NCBI GenBank assembly: GCA_964034945.1
Contig: OZ035961.1
Span: forward strand, 5,996,001 to 6,060,000
Length of the DNA stretch: 64,000 nt
DNA from: Chrysopilus asiliformis
Lineage: Eukaryota; Arthropoda; Insecta; Diptera; Rhagionidae
Reading direction: 5' to 3'
Program-made: the position numbers and the translations under genes
Notes under the pieces: model-generated
Databases searched by the model: none
What the model was told of the DNA's origin: nothing
What the model saw: only the letters and a program-made list of their open reading frames with translations
Part shown: positions 10,645-21,371 of the stretch, piece after piece
How the letters are laid out: every line of letters starts with the position of its first letter
Numbering within the stretch: the first letter of the stretch is position 1

Positions 10645-12178
10645 TGACAAACAATTTCGGTCTCATACAATTTTTTTCGAAATTTCTGCGATTACCGGAT
10701 AAAGAATTAAATAGAAATTTTAATTTTTGTGGGAGGTAAATTTTAATTGGGCATGCTCGCTCCCATACTTCAAGAACTTAAGTAGGCACTTAAGCACTAT
10801 TTACCATCGCTTACGATCGCATTGCGCGTTTCCGCTTAAAGGTCATCTTTTATTTGGATATTTTAATATCCGAAATTACTTGCCGAAATCAAGGCTACTT
10901 AGGCAAAGAAAAGATTTTTTCAAAACAAAGTTCTATCAAAACAAAACAATTAAAAATATTTTTGATTGTTCAAAATCACATTTCCTTTAACCCAAATAGC
11001 TTGAAATTATTAAAGCTGAACTTGACATATTAAATAATTGGAAAACAAATAAATAAGAAAATTTTGATTTTGTTTATTTGGCAAAGAGATAAAAATTAGA
11101 TTTGCGAACGATTAGTTTAGACACAGGCCCGTGAGAACTTCAGGAAGCAATGATGAAAAGTTCTTTCCCAATTAACAAATGATTAAGTGCTAGAAACGAA
11201 TTATGTTTGAGCAAAGTATAATGTAAAACTTTCTGTTCGTAACATTTCTCTTGTAATTCTGTTTTTTTTTTTCATCTTTTTTTTATTTGTTTGATTTTCT
11301 TACAATTTTTTCCCTCTATTTGTTTTGTTCAATCTGGGAAAGCGAGCGAAGAAAAAAGGAAGACGCCTTCATAAAACAATGGGAAACTTTGCACCTAGCA
11401 TTCGCACGAGGTTGACGATGACTGCTGGTACAAAAGGCGAAAAAGACATGGTCGCCAACACACGCTTTTTTTGTACCTCTGAGCTCAACTCAACGATGTA
11501 TAGTACGAGTATTATTATGATATTGAAGGGAAACGCGCAAAGAAAATGAAACTTAAGCAACTTTTTATTACTTTGCTAAGTCCTTCCATAAATTTCACCT
11601 GCTGAGGACGTCGTAAACTTTCACCAGCATTACAAATACATGTACATCTTGTGAGTCATCCCTTCACCCCGTCTTCAACATTAATTTTTTGCCTGATGAA
11701 CGTATTGTACTTTGTGTAAATATACACCCTTGTAGTTAATATGGACATGTACTCGTATACTATGCATATTATCAGCCCGATGGCGAAAAAGTCGGGCGGC
11801 TTTACATGACACTGATGCTCCAATGTACAGGAAAACCTGTTGAAATCTGATAGAGAGACGAATTTATATACCGTCGGGGGATCAAATTTTGCTTGGACAT
11901 ACACACAGAAAAGTTTTTCGAACCGATTGTATTATATTAGCAACATATCTCCAGGGCCGTGTCAAAGCAAAGCGCCGTCCAGCGCCAAACTTGTATTCGA
12001 CGCCTTCCTCCCTTCCTAAAAAAATTGATAAAACACATTTTTGGGGACGCTTGGATATTTTGAAAGAACGATAAATCTTACTTTTTCTTTGTGATTATCT
12101 AGTTAAAAAAGGTATCTTAGTTCTCTGGTATGCGGCACAAATAGCGCCGCTGACAAAAATTTTTTTTTTAAATAAAAT
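10645..12178. other. Non-coding stretch
   Basis: No supported gene. Short open frames here (for example 10727-10990 and 11325-11549) have low-complexity, unrecognisable translations and no splice or codon-use support. Confidence 0.35.
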
Positions 12179-12645
12179 GCGGTATTCGGTATTTTCGGTA
12201 ATATTAAAAGACTGAAAATATTCTGCTGTGAACATCCCACAGCACAGATTTGAGAACAGCGCTTTTATTGGATACGTGACCAAATCATGAACTGCGAATT
12301 TGATTGTAAAATATGTCACATACCTTTCCATGTTTGATGTATTCTTTGGAATTTCTATTGTGGCAACGGCTATCAAAATTGAAAAAAATTGCAGTGCGTT
12401 GAAATTAACAAAAAACCAGCGAGAAAATTTGACAACTAAAAACATTACTAGCGCCACTCGCGGTTGATTCTTGATATCGAATAACCGGGCCGGAAAACAC
12501 GACTCAAGGCATGTCTACAATTACCGAATCCGGTAATTCATTTTTACATGAACCAAATTACCGTCTCGGTAAAAATCTGTTAAATTTGACTGAATTACCG
12601 AGCGGTAAAATTACTCGCAATTTAAAAGATGACTGTGAATACCCT
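12179..12645 (-). mobile_element. AGGGTATTC-family MITE, copy B (one end lost)
   Basis: Inverted relative to copy A at 5817. The right terminus GACTGTGAATACCCT is intact at 12645. The left terminus is replaced by unrelated T-rich sequence before GGTATTCGGTATTTTCGGTA. The three TTACCG-CGGTAA palindromes and the GCGCCACTCGCGGTTGATTC segment are retained. The long frame on the minus strand across it (12095-12457) is a by-product of the repeat. Confidence 0.75.
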
Positions 12646-12760
12646 GAATGCCAAATTGCAGAGATAATTGTGGGAAAAATCAAGTGAAATTGAAATTTAT
12701 TAATTTCTTGGCGAAAACAAGTGCATTCGTAAGGGTTTTTCACCGAATTTTTACGTTTCT

Positions 12761-13250
12761 GTTCTATAGAGGGAAAGTATTGTATTCATGACGGAGACCG
12801 TTTCGAGAACGGGGGCAGATATAAAATTTCTGATGAGTTCAAAATCCGTTTCAGGCAAAATATAAGGGTGTCCGTGCATCTGTGTGTTGGTCGGTCCGTT
12901 TTGCGTATCTTAAATAACTCGAGAACGCGCTGATCTAGGGAATTGAAATTTGTTAGTGAATAAATTTTACAAAAATGGTAGTTTTCTATCCACTTTTGGA
13001 AAAGTAATAGTGGATATAACGTGTACCTACCATATAGTTTTTTTTAAATATCGATTTTTAAAAATTTCTCGATATCTATGCGCTTTTTGGAAAAAAATAT
13101 CGCAAAATTTGAAGGAAATAAAATTTTCCACATTTTTTACTTTACCGGTTCTTAAGATATTTGAAAAAAATACGTTTTTTGACAATCTCTCGAAAACTAT
13201 GCATAAAAATATATGAACGCATATTCGTAGAACATACATTAATAAATAAT
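12761..13250 (+). repeat. Interspersed repeat family R, copy 1
   Basis: Starts CTATAGAGGGAAAGTATTGT, then ATTCATGACGGAGACCG, a short GTCCGT/GTCGGT-rich patch, TTAAATAACTCGAGAACGCG, and a body including GGTTCTTAAGATATTTGAAA. The same order is found at 24674-24930 and, inverted and interrupted by a Helitron, at 48330-49838. The boundary at the 3' side is approximate. Its GTCY patch and 'AACTCGAGAACGCG' block resemble the HINE-like elements in general plan, but the termini differ. Class unknown. Confidence 0.6.
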
Positions 13251-15124
13251 CATTTTCTTAAGTCTATTAATAAATCAAAAAAGTTATGCATCCATTTCTT
13301 CAAACATTTTTCTTTGAAATGACCCACACGGGATATGCCGGCAGCCTAAAGGTTAACAGTCGGCAGATCAATAGGGACAGAGGCAAAATAAGGACACAGA
13401 CCAAATAAAGACAAAGACAAAATAAATACAGAATAACAAAAAAGTTTTTTTGTTTTTAAAAAGCACAGATTTATTGATTCTTTTTTATTTTTCGCATTTC
13501 CGGTTCAATATTTATTTCATTTCTGACAATTAAATTCGTTTAAATTCACAGTAGGTACAATTAAATTAACACTACACAACTTACTTTTCCTCAGCCATGT
13601 GCTTATCCCGGATTGTCTGTATCGCGCTTATTATCGTCATCCTTCGTTAGTGTATATTCTATTCACTATAAAATAATGTTGAATCAACCCTTGGTATTTG
13701 TGTCGTTTTCAAATTGAACAATGGAAATTGAAGAGAAAACACTTTCCACTTTCTTAAGGATATTTTTTTTTTGTTTTGACTTTTGGTAAAACAAACTGGC
13801 ACTGCGTATTCTTTTTTACAAGGTGCCATCGCTTCTCAAATAAAATAAAATAACGAAAAAAAAACACAAAACTTCTTCAAAACCTATTTCTTCGCCTTGT
13901 CCTCCCATTATTCTAGTAAATGGGCTTGAAATTGGGTATGATGAAGGGTGGATGTTATGGCGACGTTGTACATACAGAATTAAGGTGAGTATTGCTATGT
14001 GGTGAGGGCGGAACGCGAAGAGACACGGCGCGGCGTCTATCTTGCTTAAGTAAATGTTACAAATTTTCGTCTAACAGAGTGAATTGAAATGCCAAATTGT
14101 TTTTTTACATCTTTGATTTTACGGTAATTGTTCGCAGGATTCTGAGGTTCTGTTGGGTTTTCACCCTTCTGATATAAGATCAAGGATCACAAGATCTACT
14201 ACTATTGCTGCTTTTGTTGCTACTGTCTTCTTCTGTCTTCTTCCTCCTCGTGTTCTTTTATCCTTGTTTATTTTTTCTTATTTTTATTAGATTTTTTTTT
14301 CCATTCTCTTTGTTTTGTATTAACTGAATACAACCTCTTCCATATCCTTAACTTATTGTTTTTAACCTTGAGAGGGTGAAACATAGACCAAAGAAGTACT
14401 AAAGTCAAAGTTGAGTGAAAAAAACATACCCTGTAATGGATGACTCCACGAGCCTTATTTACAAAATAAAAAACCTAAAAATATGTATTAGACAAGTCAA
14501 CAGGAACAGAAGGAACCTTCGAATATACACCTCTCATACTTTGTCTTTATACGAGTACATATACCGACATATATTTATATTGTTGGATCTGGGTATTGCC
14601 TAATTTTTGGATGATACTCATTGGGGACTATCGAAGCACAGAATACAAGAAAAAAAAGAAGAATATCGGCACAGGCACAGGACGAAAAAGGAGTTGTAGA
14701 GCAGAACTGTATGACGGCCATGTTTCGGTGGGGTGTTTTAAAAGATTTGTTTGTTGAAACGCTTTCGCCTGATTTATACACTTAACTTTTATTATTGTTT
14801 GTATCTTGATATGCTTTTGATAACACAAAGGGAAATCCACAATTCACATTAATGCCATGAAGGCAACATTATTTGAAAGTTATTATTGGAACGTTTAGAA
14901 ACATGTCGGATGCGGGGTAAGATCTTTGCTTCTAGACCAGCTGTGCAAATTACGATGAATTACGGCGAGAATGGATTGAAACATTGCTTTTTATAGACGT
15001 TTTTTTTATGAACAGATAGATTTATTTGTTTTCGTGTGACTAAATATTTTTTTTTTCACTTTCTTATACAAAGACCAAGTATAATATTAATAAAATATTG
15101 TGATCATGAAACCATTTTCGAACT
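13251..15124. other. Repeat-poor stretch with one splice-bounded open segment
   Basis: No transposon ends were seen. A 68-bp segment at 13917-13984 is preceded by a pyrimidine tract and AG and followed by a consensus GTGAGT donor; it is listed separately. Pyrimidine-rich sequence fills about 14200-14310. Confidence 0.35.
13917..13984 (+). other. Candidate small exon (speculative)
   Basis: Bounded by TTGTCCTCCCATTATTCTAG on the left and AAG|GTGAGT on the right, both close to insect splice consensus. Two of three frames are open over the 68 bp. The frame reading NGLEIGYDEGWMLWRRCTYR has no assigned homology. It lies on the strand of the Ig-domain gene and upstream of its signal-peptide exon, so it could be a non-coding leader exon or a chance match. 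There is no expression evidence. Confidence 0.2.
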
Positions 15125-15560
15125 CTTAATTTTGCCCTCGACCTGGGTCGATTCGAGACGTTTTACAAAAATGTCTCTCTGTCCGTTAGTCTGTTAGCCC
15201 CCGTATAAAAGATTTCTCAAAAACTATATGAGGCAGAGAATTGAAATTTTGCAGACAAGTCGGATTCTGGAATCGGATTACACATCTAAATTACACGTGA
15301 TGTTCACATCAGATGTTTTTAGCAAAAGAAGTGTAGGAGTAAAGTTTTCCTTAGATAGTTTTTGAACAAGAAACACTATACCATTTTCAGAGGGTCTCAA
15401 GTCAAGGCTTCCACGATTCCGGACGCGGTGCTTGAGCTAGGAACCTGAAATTTAACATAGTGGCGTTTATATAAAAAAATGAGGCACACTTCATCCTTCA
15501 AAAAGTTCACCCTCTTAAGCATCCCTCATACAAATGTAAATTTTTTCTGAGATTTTTCTT
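15125..15560 (+). repeat. Degenerate GTCTGTTAG-type repeat, copy 1
   Basis: The order GGTCGATTCGAGACG, ATACAAAAAT-like, TCTGTCCGTTAGTCTGTTAG, AGATTTCTCAAAAAC and GAGAATTGAAATTTTGCAGA parallels the sequence starting at 55505. A second round of similar phrases ('GCTAGGAACCTGAAATTTAA') follows at about 15430. Termini cannot be drawn. Probably an old HINE-like or SINE-like element. Confidence 0.4.
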
Positions 15561-16975
15561 TCGGAAAATGGTCTAATTGCAAAAGGTGTTTAGAATACTA
15601 TTTTACACAACTTTTCCAAACATCAGAATTCATTTCAACCAATATTTTCCTCCACCCCCACACAAATGAAGGTTTTTGCGGTTTATTCGAAAGTAATGCG
15701 TCATATCAAAATCCCCCCCCCTCCCCTCCTTCCTTTGTTTTTTGCAATTCTTTGTATGGCATTTAATACTGTCGGACCATCACACTAGCGCAAATCAGCT
15801 TGCCCCCAAAAAGTGTGAAGTATTTTATGGATAGTCCTTGATATCAGAATATTTCCTTAGATAGCATGCATAAAATTCGAATTTTTATGAAAAATTTAGG
15901 CTGAATTTCTCAAATAAAGTATCTATTTGACGGTTGGTCGCATGTAATTATTGCTTTTCTTATTTCTATACTATAATAATGAGTATTCATTCAAAAATTA
16001 TACAAGTGAAAATGTTTCTAAAATCACCGAATTATCTAAAAACTGTTGAATTTAAGCTGAGGCTGATTGCACAAAATCCTCATGACACATAAACATTTTA
16101 TTGTATCTGAAAAGAAATTCATTGTTATGTTTATTGAACGATTAGTTGAAGAATACAAAAACGATTTGGAAAATTCCACAATATACCCTAAAATGTTAAA
16201 ACAAAATCAATAATGCCGGCAACAGGTTTTAAAATTGATTATTCAATCGAAAATCTCTATTAGTGTGGCAACAAACAATCACAGATAAAAATGAAACACA
16301 CAAAAAAAAATTGCGAAATAGACATTGGTAGTGAGTTGATAATCGCAATCTAGACAAATGCCAACCAATTCAGATTAACACATTTTTCAATGCAATAAGG
16401 GCTTTCAAGGAAAAAAAAACGATTGAATTGATATCTAAAAAAATTTGTTCCAACAAGGGAGTGTTTCGGAGTAGATTTATCTCTATTGTGCATCAGAAGG
16501 TTTGGAGATTTTTGAAATTCTGATACGGACAGAAAAATCACTGGTTGATTCAACCACGTTTCGTGATTAACCAACAATACGCTGGACATGGTGAACTTAA
16601 CTATGCAAGGTGATTAAATTAACTAACGACTCATTGTTGACTAACAATTTATTAAAGATCACGGAAATTGTTTGGTTCTAACACAAACATGGTTAATTTA
16701 AATATGGACATTGATCATGACATTATCAAGCAACAATGAACGTGATTAATAGAAAAAAAATATGATTAAAGCAAACATGATAACAAACATTATTCCAATC
16801 TAGTATAATTCTTCTTTCTTAAACGTTGAAAGGGCGCAACAAAAATATTAAACATAAACAGTATAAATCGCTCTGGCTGACAGAGCAATTTTTAGCTTCC
16901 CTTATAAATACTTCTTATGACCTAGTGGGTTTCATGCCTGACCTATTAGAAGCAATCTCTCGGATATGAAAAAAT
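15561..16975. other. Non-coding stretch, partly repetitive
   Basis: A C-run at about 15713-15724 and unique AT-rich DNA. From 16560 on, the words GTGATTAA and TAACTAA recur many times, and CAATGAACGTGAT at 16733 recurs at 17922 and, with one change, at 18161, bracketing the mariner remnant. No gene is supported. Confidence 0.35.
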
Positions 16976-17157
16976 GTACAAAAATATTGGGAGTATGCAT
17001 TGAAAATGAGCGTTTTGTATTGAGACTCATAATTCGGTAGGTATATATCCGATCGGGCTGAAATAAATTTTACCTGAAAGCTAAAACCCTAGGCTGCAAA
17101 CATCAGTCCAATTTCAACTGCCGGAGTGTAAAGACGTTTTTATCCGACATTTTAAAC

Positions 17158-17838
17158 ATGGCTGAGTTCGTGCCTACAAAACCGTTTTTGCGGGGAATTC
17201 TTTTACATTACTTCCACCGAAAGACAACAGAAGCTGAGGGGCATAGAATATTAGTGGAAACATGCGGCGACAATGCTCTTTCAGAACAAACATGCAGAAG
17301 ATGGTTTCAACAATTCAAGGGTGGTGATTTTAACCTCGAAGATGAAGAACATCCTGGCGCTGAGAAAAAGTTTGAAGACACCGATTTGGAGGCATTACTT
17401 GATGAAGATCCATGCCAGACACGGGAAGAGCTTGCGGAAACATTGGGAGTCGATCAATCAACAGTTTGTAGGCGCTTGAAACAACTGGGAATGATTCAAA
17501 AGCAAGGAAATTGGGTGCCATATGAGTTGAAAGTTATTTTGCAACATGACAACGCACGACCCCATGTTGCAAATGTTGTAAACAACTACCTGGAGAACCT
17601 CAAATGGGAAGTCCTACCCCACCCGCCGTATTCACCAGACATTGCCCCCTCCGATTACCATTTGTTCCGGTCGATGACACATGGCCTGGCTGAGCAGCGA
17701 TTTTCTTATGTTGACACCAAAAAATGGGTCGATGACTGGATTGCCTCAAAAGACCAAGACTTTTTCCAGCGTGGAATTCGCATGCTACCTGAAAGATGGG
17801 AGAAGGTCGTAGCTGCCGATGGACAGTATTTTCAATGA
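17158..17838 (+). pseudogene. Mariner (D34D) transposase with in-frame internal deletion
   Basis: A 226-codon open frame. Residues about 10-60 and 85-112 carry the paired helix-turn-helix DNA-binding region (second helix near QTREELAETLGVDQSTVCRR). The WVPYEL linker is at 119-124. The frame then jumps, at about residue 125, to VILQHDNARPH. Catalytic D131 and D166 (PPYSPDIAPSDYHLF) are separated by 34 residues, the mariner spacing. About 120 residues expected from the usual length of about 345 are missing, including the segment with the first catalytic Asp, so it cannot cut DNA. The reading frame is preserved across the deletion, and the DNA-binding half and C-terminus stay open, so a competing or repressor-like product is conceivable but undemonstrated. 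Flanking inverted ends are poorly conserved (ACAAAAATATTGGGA near 16979 against a rough match near 17885). Confidence 0.9.
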
Positions 17839-18311
17839 TCTGAGTCTGATAGTAGAAAAATCCTATTAGAGATTCCCATATTTGTGTGCCTACTGACCTG
17901 ATCGTTTAATCACGAAGTTGACAATGAACGTGATCGGTTCTACTTGCCTCTGCGTTGCTAAGAATGTATTCATGACCGTGACCGACTTGGGAATGGGTTC
18001 AGATAAAACCTTTCTGATCAGTAGGAAATCCGATTCAGGAAAAATGATGAGGAGTCTGTGGGTTTGTTGGTTAGGTGGTCTGTCCGTTTGCCGGTATATC
18101 GGTATCTCGGTCTGACGGTTTGTCGGTCTGTATGTCGGTGTATTATATTTCCGAAGTAGATAATGAACGTGATACTCTCTCTTTCTCTCATTTTAATCAC
18201 GCAAAGTAGTTGAATTAAACAATGAAAATTGTATAGTTTTGATAAACGACAATGTTTCCTTGGTTAAATTAAATACGAACGAAGTTGACGCAAAATTAAC
18301 TAAGGTTTTTA

Positions 18312-18491
18312 TGGTGGGTTTACACGAATGACAGATAATGACAATCTGTCATAAAAGAATGGACAAGTTCATTCTTTTCTGAGAGATCGTCATTTTTCTG
18401 ACAGAAATAATGACAAAAATGGTACTATTTACACGATGATGACAATTTATGACAAAAAAATGACAAATTTGTCATTCGTGTAAGCGCAGCA
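18312..18491. mobile_element. Harbinger-type MITE, TGCTGNGTTTACAC family, copy 1
   Basis: A 180-bp element flanked by TTA on both sides (18309-18311 and 18492-18494). Termini are inverted: TGGTGGGTTTACACGAATGA on the left, TTCGTGTAAGCGCAGCA on the right. The interior repeats TGACAATNTGTCAT and TGTCATTTTT-like words in both orientations. A near-identical copy with TAA flanks is at 58640-58820. A 3-bp TWA duplication fits PIF/Harbinger; no transposase is encoded. Confidence 0.75.
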
Positions 18492-18686
18492 TTACATAGT
18501 TGACTTTATTAATGAATTTCTCTCCTTTGAAAATTTCAATATGGTAATAGTCGAATTCTGTCGATTTATGATCATTTCCACAACCGAAACTTTACAACTT
18601 AAGCACAACTTAAATGATTTAATCTTAAAATTTTAATTAAATATCAAAAAACTTGTTGTGATAATTCACAAATTTTCTTTATTACA

Positions 18687-19163
18687 TCAAACTAATATAT
18701 AAAAATGGGTTAGTGTCTGTCTGTTCCTCTTTCACGCAAAAACGGCTGAACCGATTTACTTGAAATTTAGCATGAGTATCTGTGGTAGTTCTGGTTCCAA
18801 CATAGGCATACGGAAAAGTAGCGCGAGGGGTTGGGGGAGTAAGGGGAGGGGGTAAAGTGATTTCGAAACTTAGTTTTCCCTCTATTTTACTCTTTCGCGG
18901 GGAAACTACTAAACAGATGGCCTGAAATTTGGCATAGATGTGTGTCGGGGGTCCAGCCCCAACATAGACCCATTAAAAAGTATCCCGAGAGGTGGGGGAG
19001 TAAGGAGAGGGAGTAAAGTTATCTCAAAACTTAGCTCTTCCGATATGTTACCCTTTCGCGGGGAAACTACCGAGCCGATTGGCCTGAAGTTTAGCTCCAA
19101 CATACATCATCAGAAAAAAATTTGAAAAAAATTGACCCGGCAACGACGGGTAATGCAAGCTAG
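18687..19163 (+). mobile_element. Non-autonomous Helitron, family 1, copy 1
   Basis: Begins TCAAACTAATATATAAAAAT after an A, and ends with a GC-rich hairpin (CCCGGCAACGACGGG), a short spacer and CTAG before a T. This is the canonical 5'-TC / 3'-hairpin-CTRR / A^T insertion pattern of Helitrons. Inside, after TTCACGCAAAAACGGCTGAA, are two tandem monomers of about 160 bp, each running from CTGAAATTT through a G-rich GTGGGGGAGTAAGG patch to TTCGCGGGGAAACTAC, and then a partial third. No protein is encoded; open frames across it are chance. Confidence 0.85.
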
Positions 19164-20464
19164 TAGCCTATAAAGGCGGTTAATGTTTTTTTTTTTTAAA
19201 ACATGAAGTGTGTATATGGATTGTGATATCAGGCTAAGTAATCCAGGAAAAGATTTATTGTAAAAAATTCGTTGAATTTGCTTGGGTTCACAAAAGGTTT
19301 AATTTTTACTCTTTTCTATTTCTTCTTATTTTTTTTATGTTGTATATAAGACACACTCCTCCCAAATGGACATTAAAAAAAGGAAAAAAATAGATCCTGT
19401 TTTGAGAACTAAAAAAGATCACCATTATGTTAGAATCGAATCGAAAGGCTTTAAAAATGGCAAAAGAAAAGGTATAAGATTCAGGATACATGTTTTGATA
19501 GAATGAATTGGTCCAGAGAATCTTTATTTTTATTTGATTTTTTTTTATGTAGTTCGTATTTATGTTTCTTTTTTTCTATTTATCCGGAAACTGTAAATAA
19601 ACTCGTATATCCTTCAAGGAAATTGATAAGCAAACACATTTAAAGAAAAAAATTTAAAAGTACCAACCGGAAACGAACTTCCCTCCGGAATTATGCCATT
19701 CGTTCGCAACAAAAAATTCGGTCAATTAGCTTTTCGATATCAGTTGCCTTTCCTTCTAATGCCATTCAATGGTTTTTTTTTATATATTTTTGTGAAATGT
19801 TCGAAAATTTATATTCCCTGCCTATTGATTTATACCAATTCATGATGTTTGTAATTCACAAATTGGCACCAATAGAACAGATTTTCGATGGTTGGTTGCA
19901 TTGGGGATGAGAGTTTTTCCCATGGGACGAATACTCGATTTTGAATGTAATTTTTGTAATTTTAAATGTTTGCCGAAATGTTGAAAGCTTTCATTGCTGC
20001 CATTCAACTCTTTTCAAATGTTTGCAGTCAGGATTTTGAATGAAATATTTCGCTTTTCCGTTTATTTTCAAAAGAAAACGACATGTTAAATTTCAAATAG
20101 ATATATTTATTACCCTATAACCCATTTTTTTTACTCTTTTAACATCCATTCAAATGTTGCCTCTATTTGTCGAATAGCTATCGATATTCTATTGAACATT
20201 GACCATTCAGTTCAGGCTTGACAAGGCTAGGGTGAATGGTTAATAGCAATGTAGGTTATTTGCTAAATATTTATAATTAAAGGAAATTAAAAATAAGTGC
20301 CACAAATAAGTTAAATTAATAATAGCCAGATATTAAAGTGGCACTGATATCAATCAATGTCCATGATCACAAGCATGCAAATTGAGGCGGAAATTCACTT
20401 TAATTGGAAATTGTGATTTTCTAAAAATATTTCATTGCTCTGAATAGAAATTTCACACTTTCTC
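19164..20464. other. Non-coding AT-rich stretch
   Basis: No gene or transposon ends. A small inverted repeat (ACCATTCAG ... TGAATGGT) occurs at about 20202-20241. Confidence 0.4.
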
Positions 20465-20467
20465 TTA

Positions 20468-20929
20468 AAGGGCCCATAGACGGCCAACTTTGTTGCCAAC
20501 ATGCAATGCAATGTTGTACGTCTGTGGCCAAGTTGGCGGTTGGTTTTTCACGTTGTCGACCAGGTTGGTGTAAAATCAAAAAAATTTGAAAACTTAGCAT
20601 GTTGGCGTTCATGTTGGGGTGTCTGTCGCCAAGTTTACAACCGGGTTGCCAATCTCAGTTGCATTGAGTTGTTGATCTCGTTTAAAACCAATACCAATAA
20701 CAAATCCTTACTCATTTTTCACTAGTCAAAATATACCCTATAGTTGTCCTACAACCATATAGTACACTATAAACAATAAAAAAATTAGAGAAATCACCTA
20801 AAGTCGACGGGATCTTGTTAAAAATGATGTTGACAACTTGGTTGCCAACATTCCGTCTCGTCTGTGGTAAAAACTACCAACCAGGTTGGCGACCAGGTTG
20901 GCAACAAAGTTGGCCGTCTATGGGCCCTT
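20468..20929. mobile_element. GGGCCC-terminus MITE with TTA duplication
   Basis: A 462-bp element with long inverted termini starting AAGGGCCCATAGACGGCCAA and continuing through CTTTGTTGCCAAC. TTA lies on both sides (20465-20467 and 20930-20932). The sub-terminal DNA holds many copies of GGTTGGC/GCCAAC (for example ACCAGGTTGGCGACCAGG at about 20880). The 3-bp TTA duplication fits PIF/Harbinger. It is single-copy in this window and has no coding capacity. Confidence 0.8.
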
Positions 20930-21213
20930 TTATGTTTAAATAAATTTTTCAGTTACTTGTGAACTATTTTCTTCGAGAATTTCGAAATATAGTTTCTGTT
21001 TGACCCATACATAGGAAAAAAAATCGAAACTTTTTTTTTTAGAAAAAATATATTTAAGGGTACTAATTTTACACTTTAGGGATACGACACCCTTATTTTA
21101 GTCTTTTAGGACCCCTGATCTCCGCTCCTCATTACACTTTTTCGCGAATTTTTGCATGGAGTTTAATACTTTAATTGCCACGACAGTTTTAAGCCTTTTT
21201 CGAATATTTAGTT

Positions 21214-21371
21214 GTCAGTCAAAAAGGCACTAAGAGAAAAAAAAAATTGAAACAAAATTATACCATAAAATGTGTGCAACTACAAAAAATCGCTGCGGTT
21301 GCAGCCAACACTTTAATAATTTTCATTTGGTGCCGTTGTGTACAATTAGGTGTCAGGTCTTTTTGACTGAC
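21214..21371. mobile_element. Small inverted-repeat element
   Basis: A 158-bp segment with perfect 13-bp inverted ends, GTCAGTCAAAAAG at 21214 and CTTTTTGACTGAC ending at 21371. No target duplication is obvious. Non-coding; a MITE is the likeliest reading, but with only one copy seen a chance inverted repeat is not excluded. Confidence 0.45.

Noticed and set aside
12095..12457. 120-codon minus-strand frame that might be a small gene
   Set aside because: It lies within the AGGGTATTC-family element, which recurs at 5817 and 59220 with stops in the same frame, so it is a repeat by-product.
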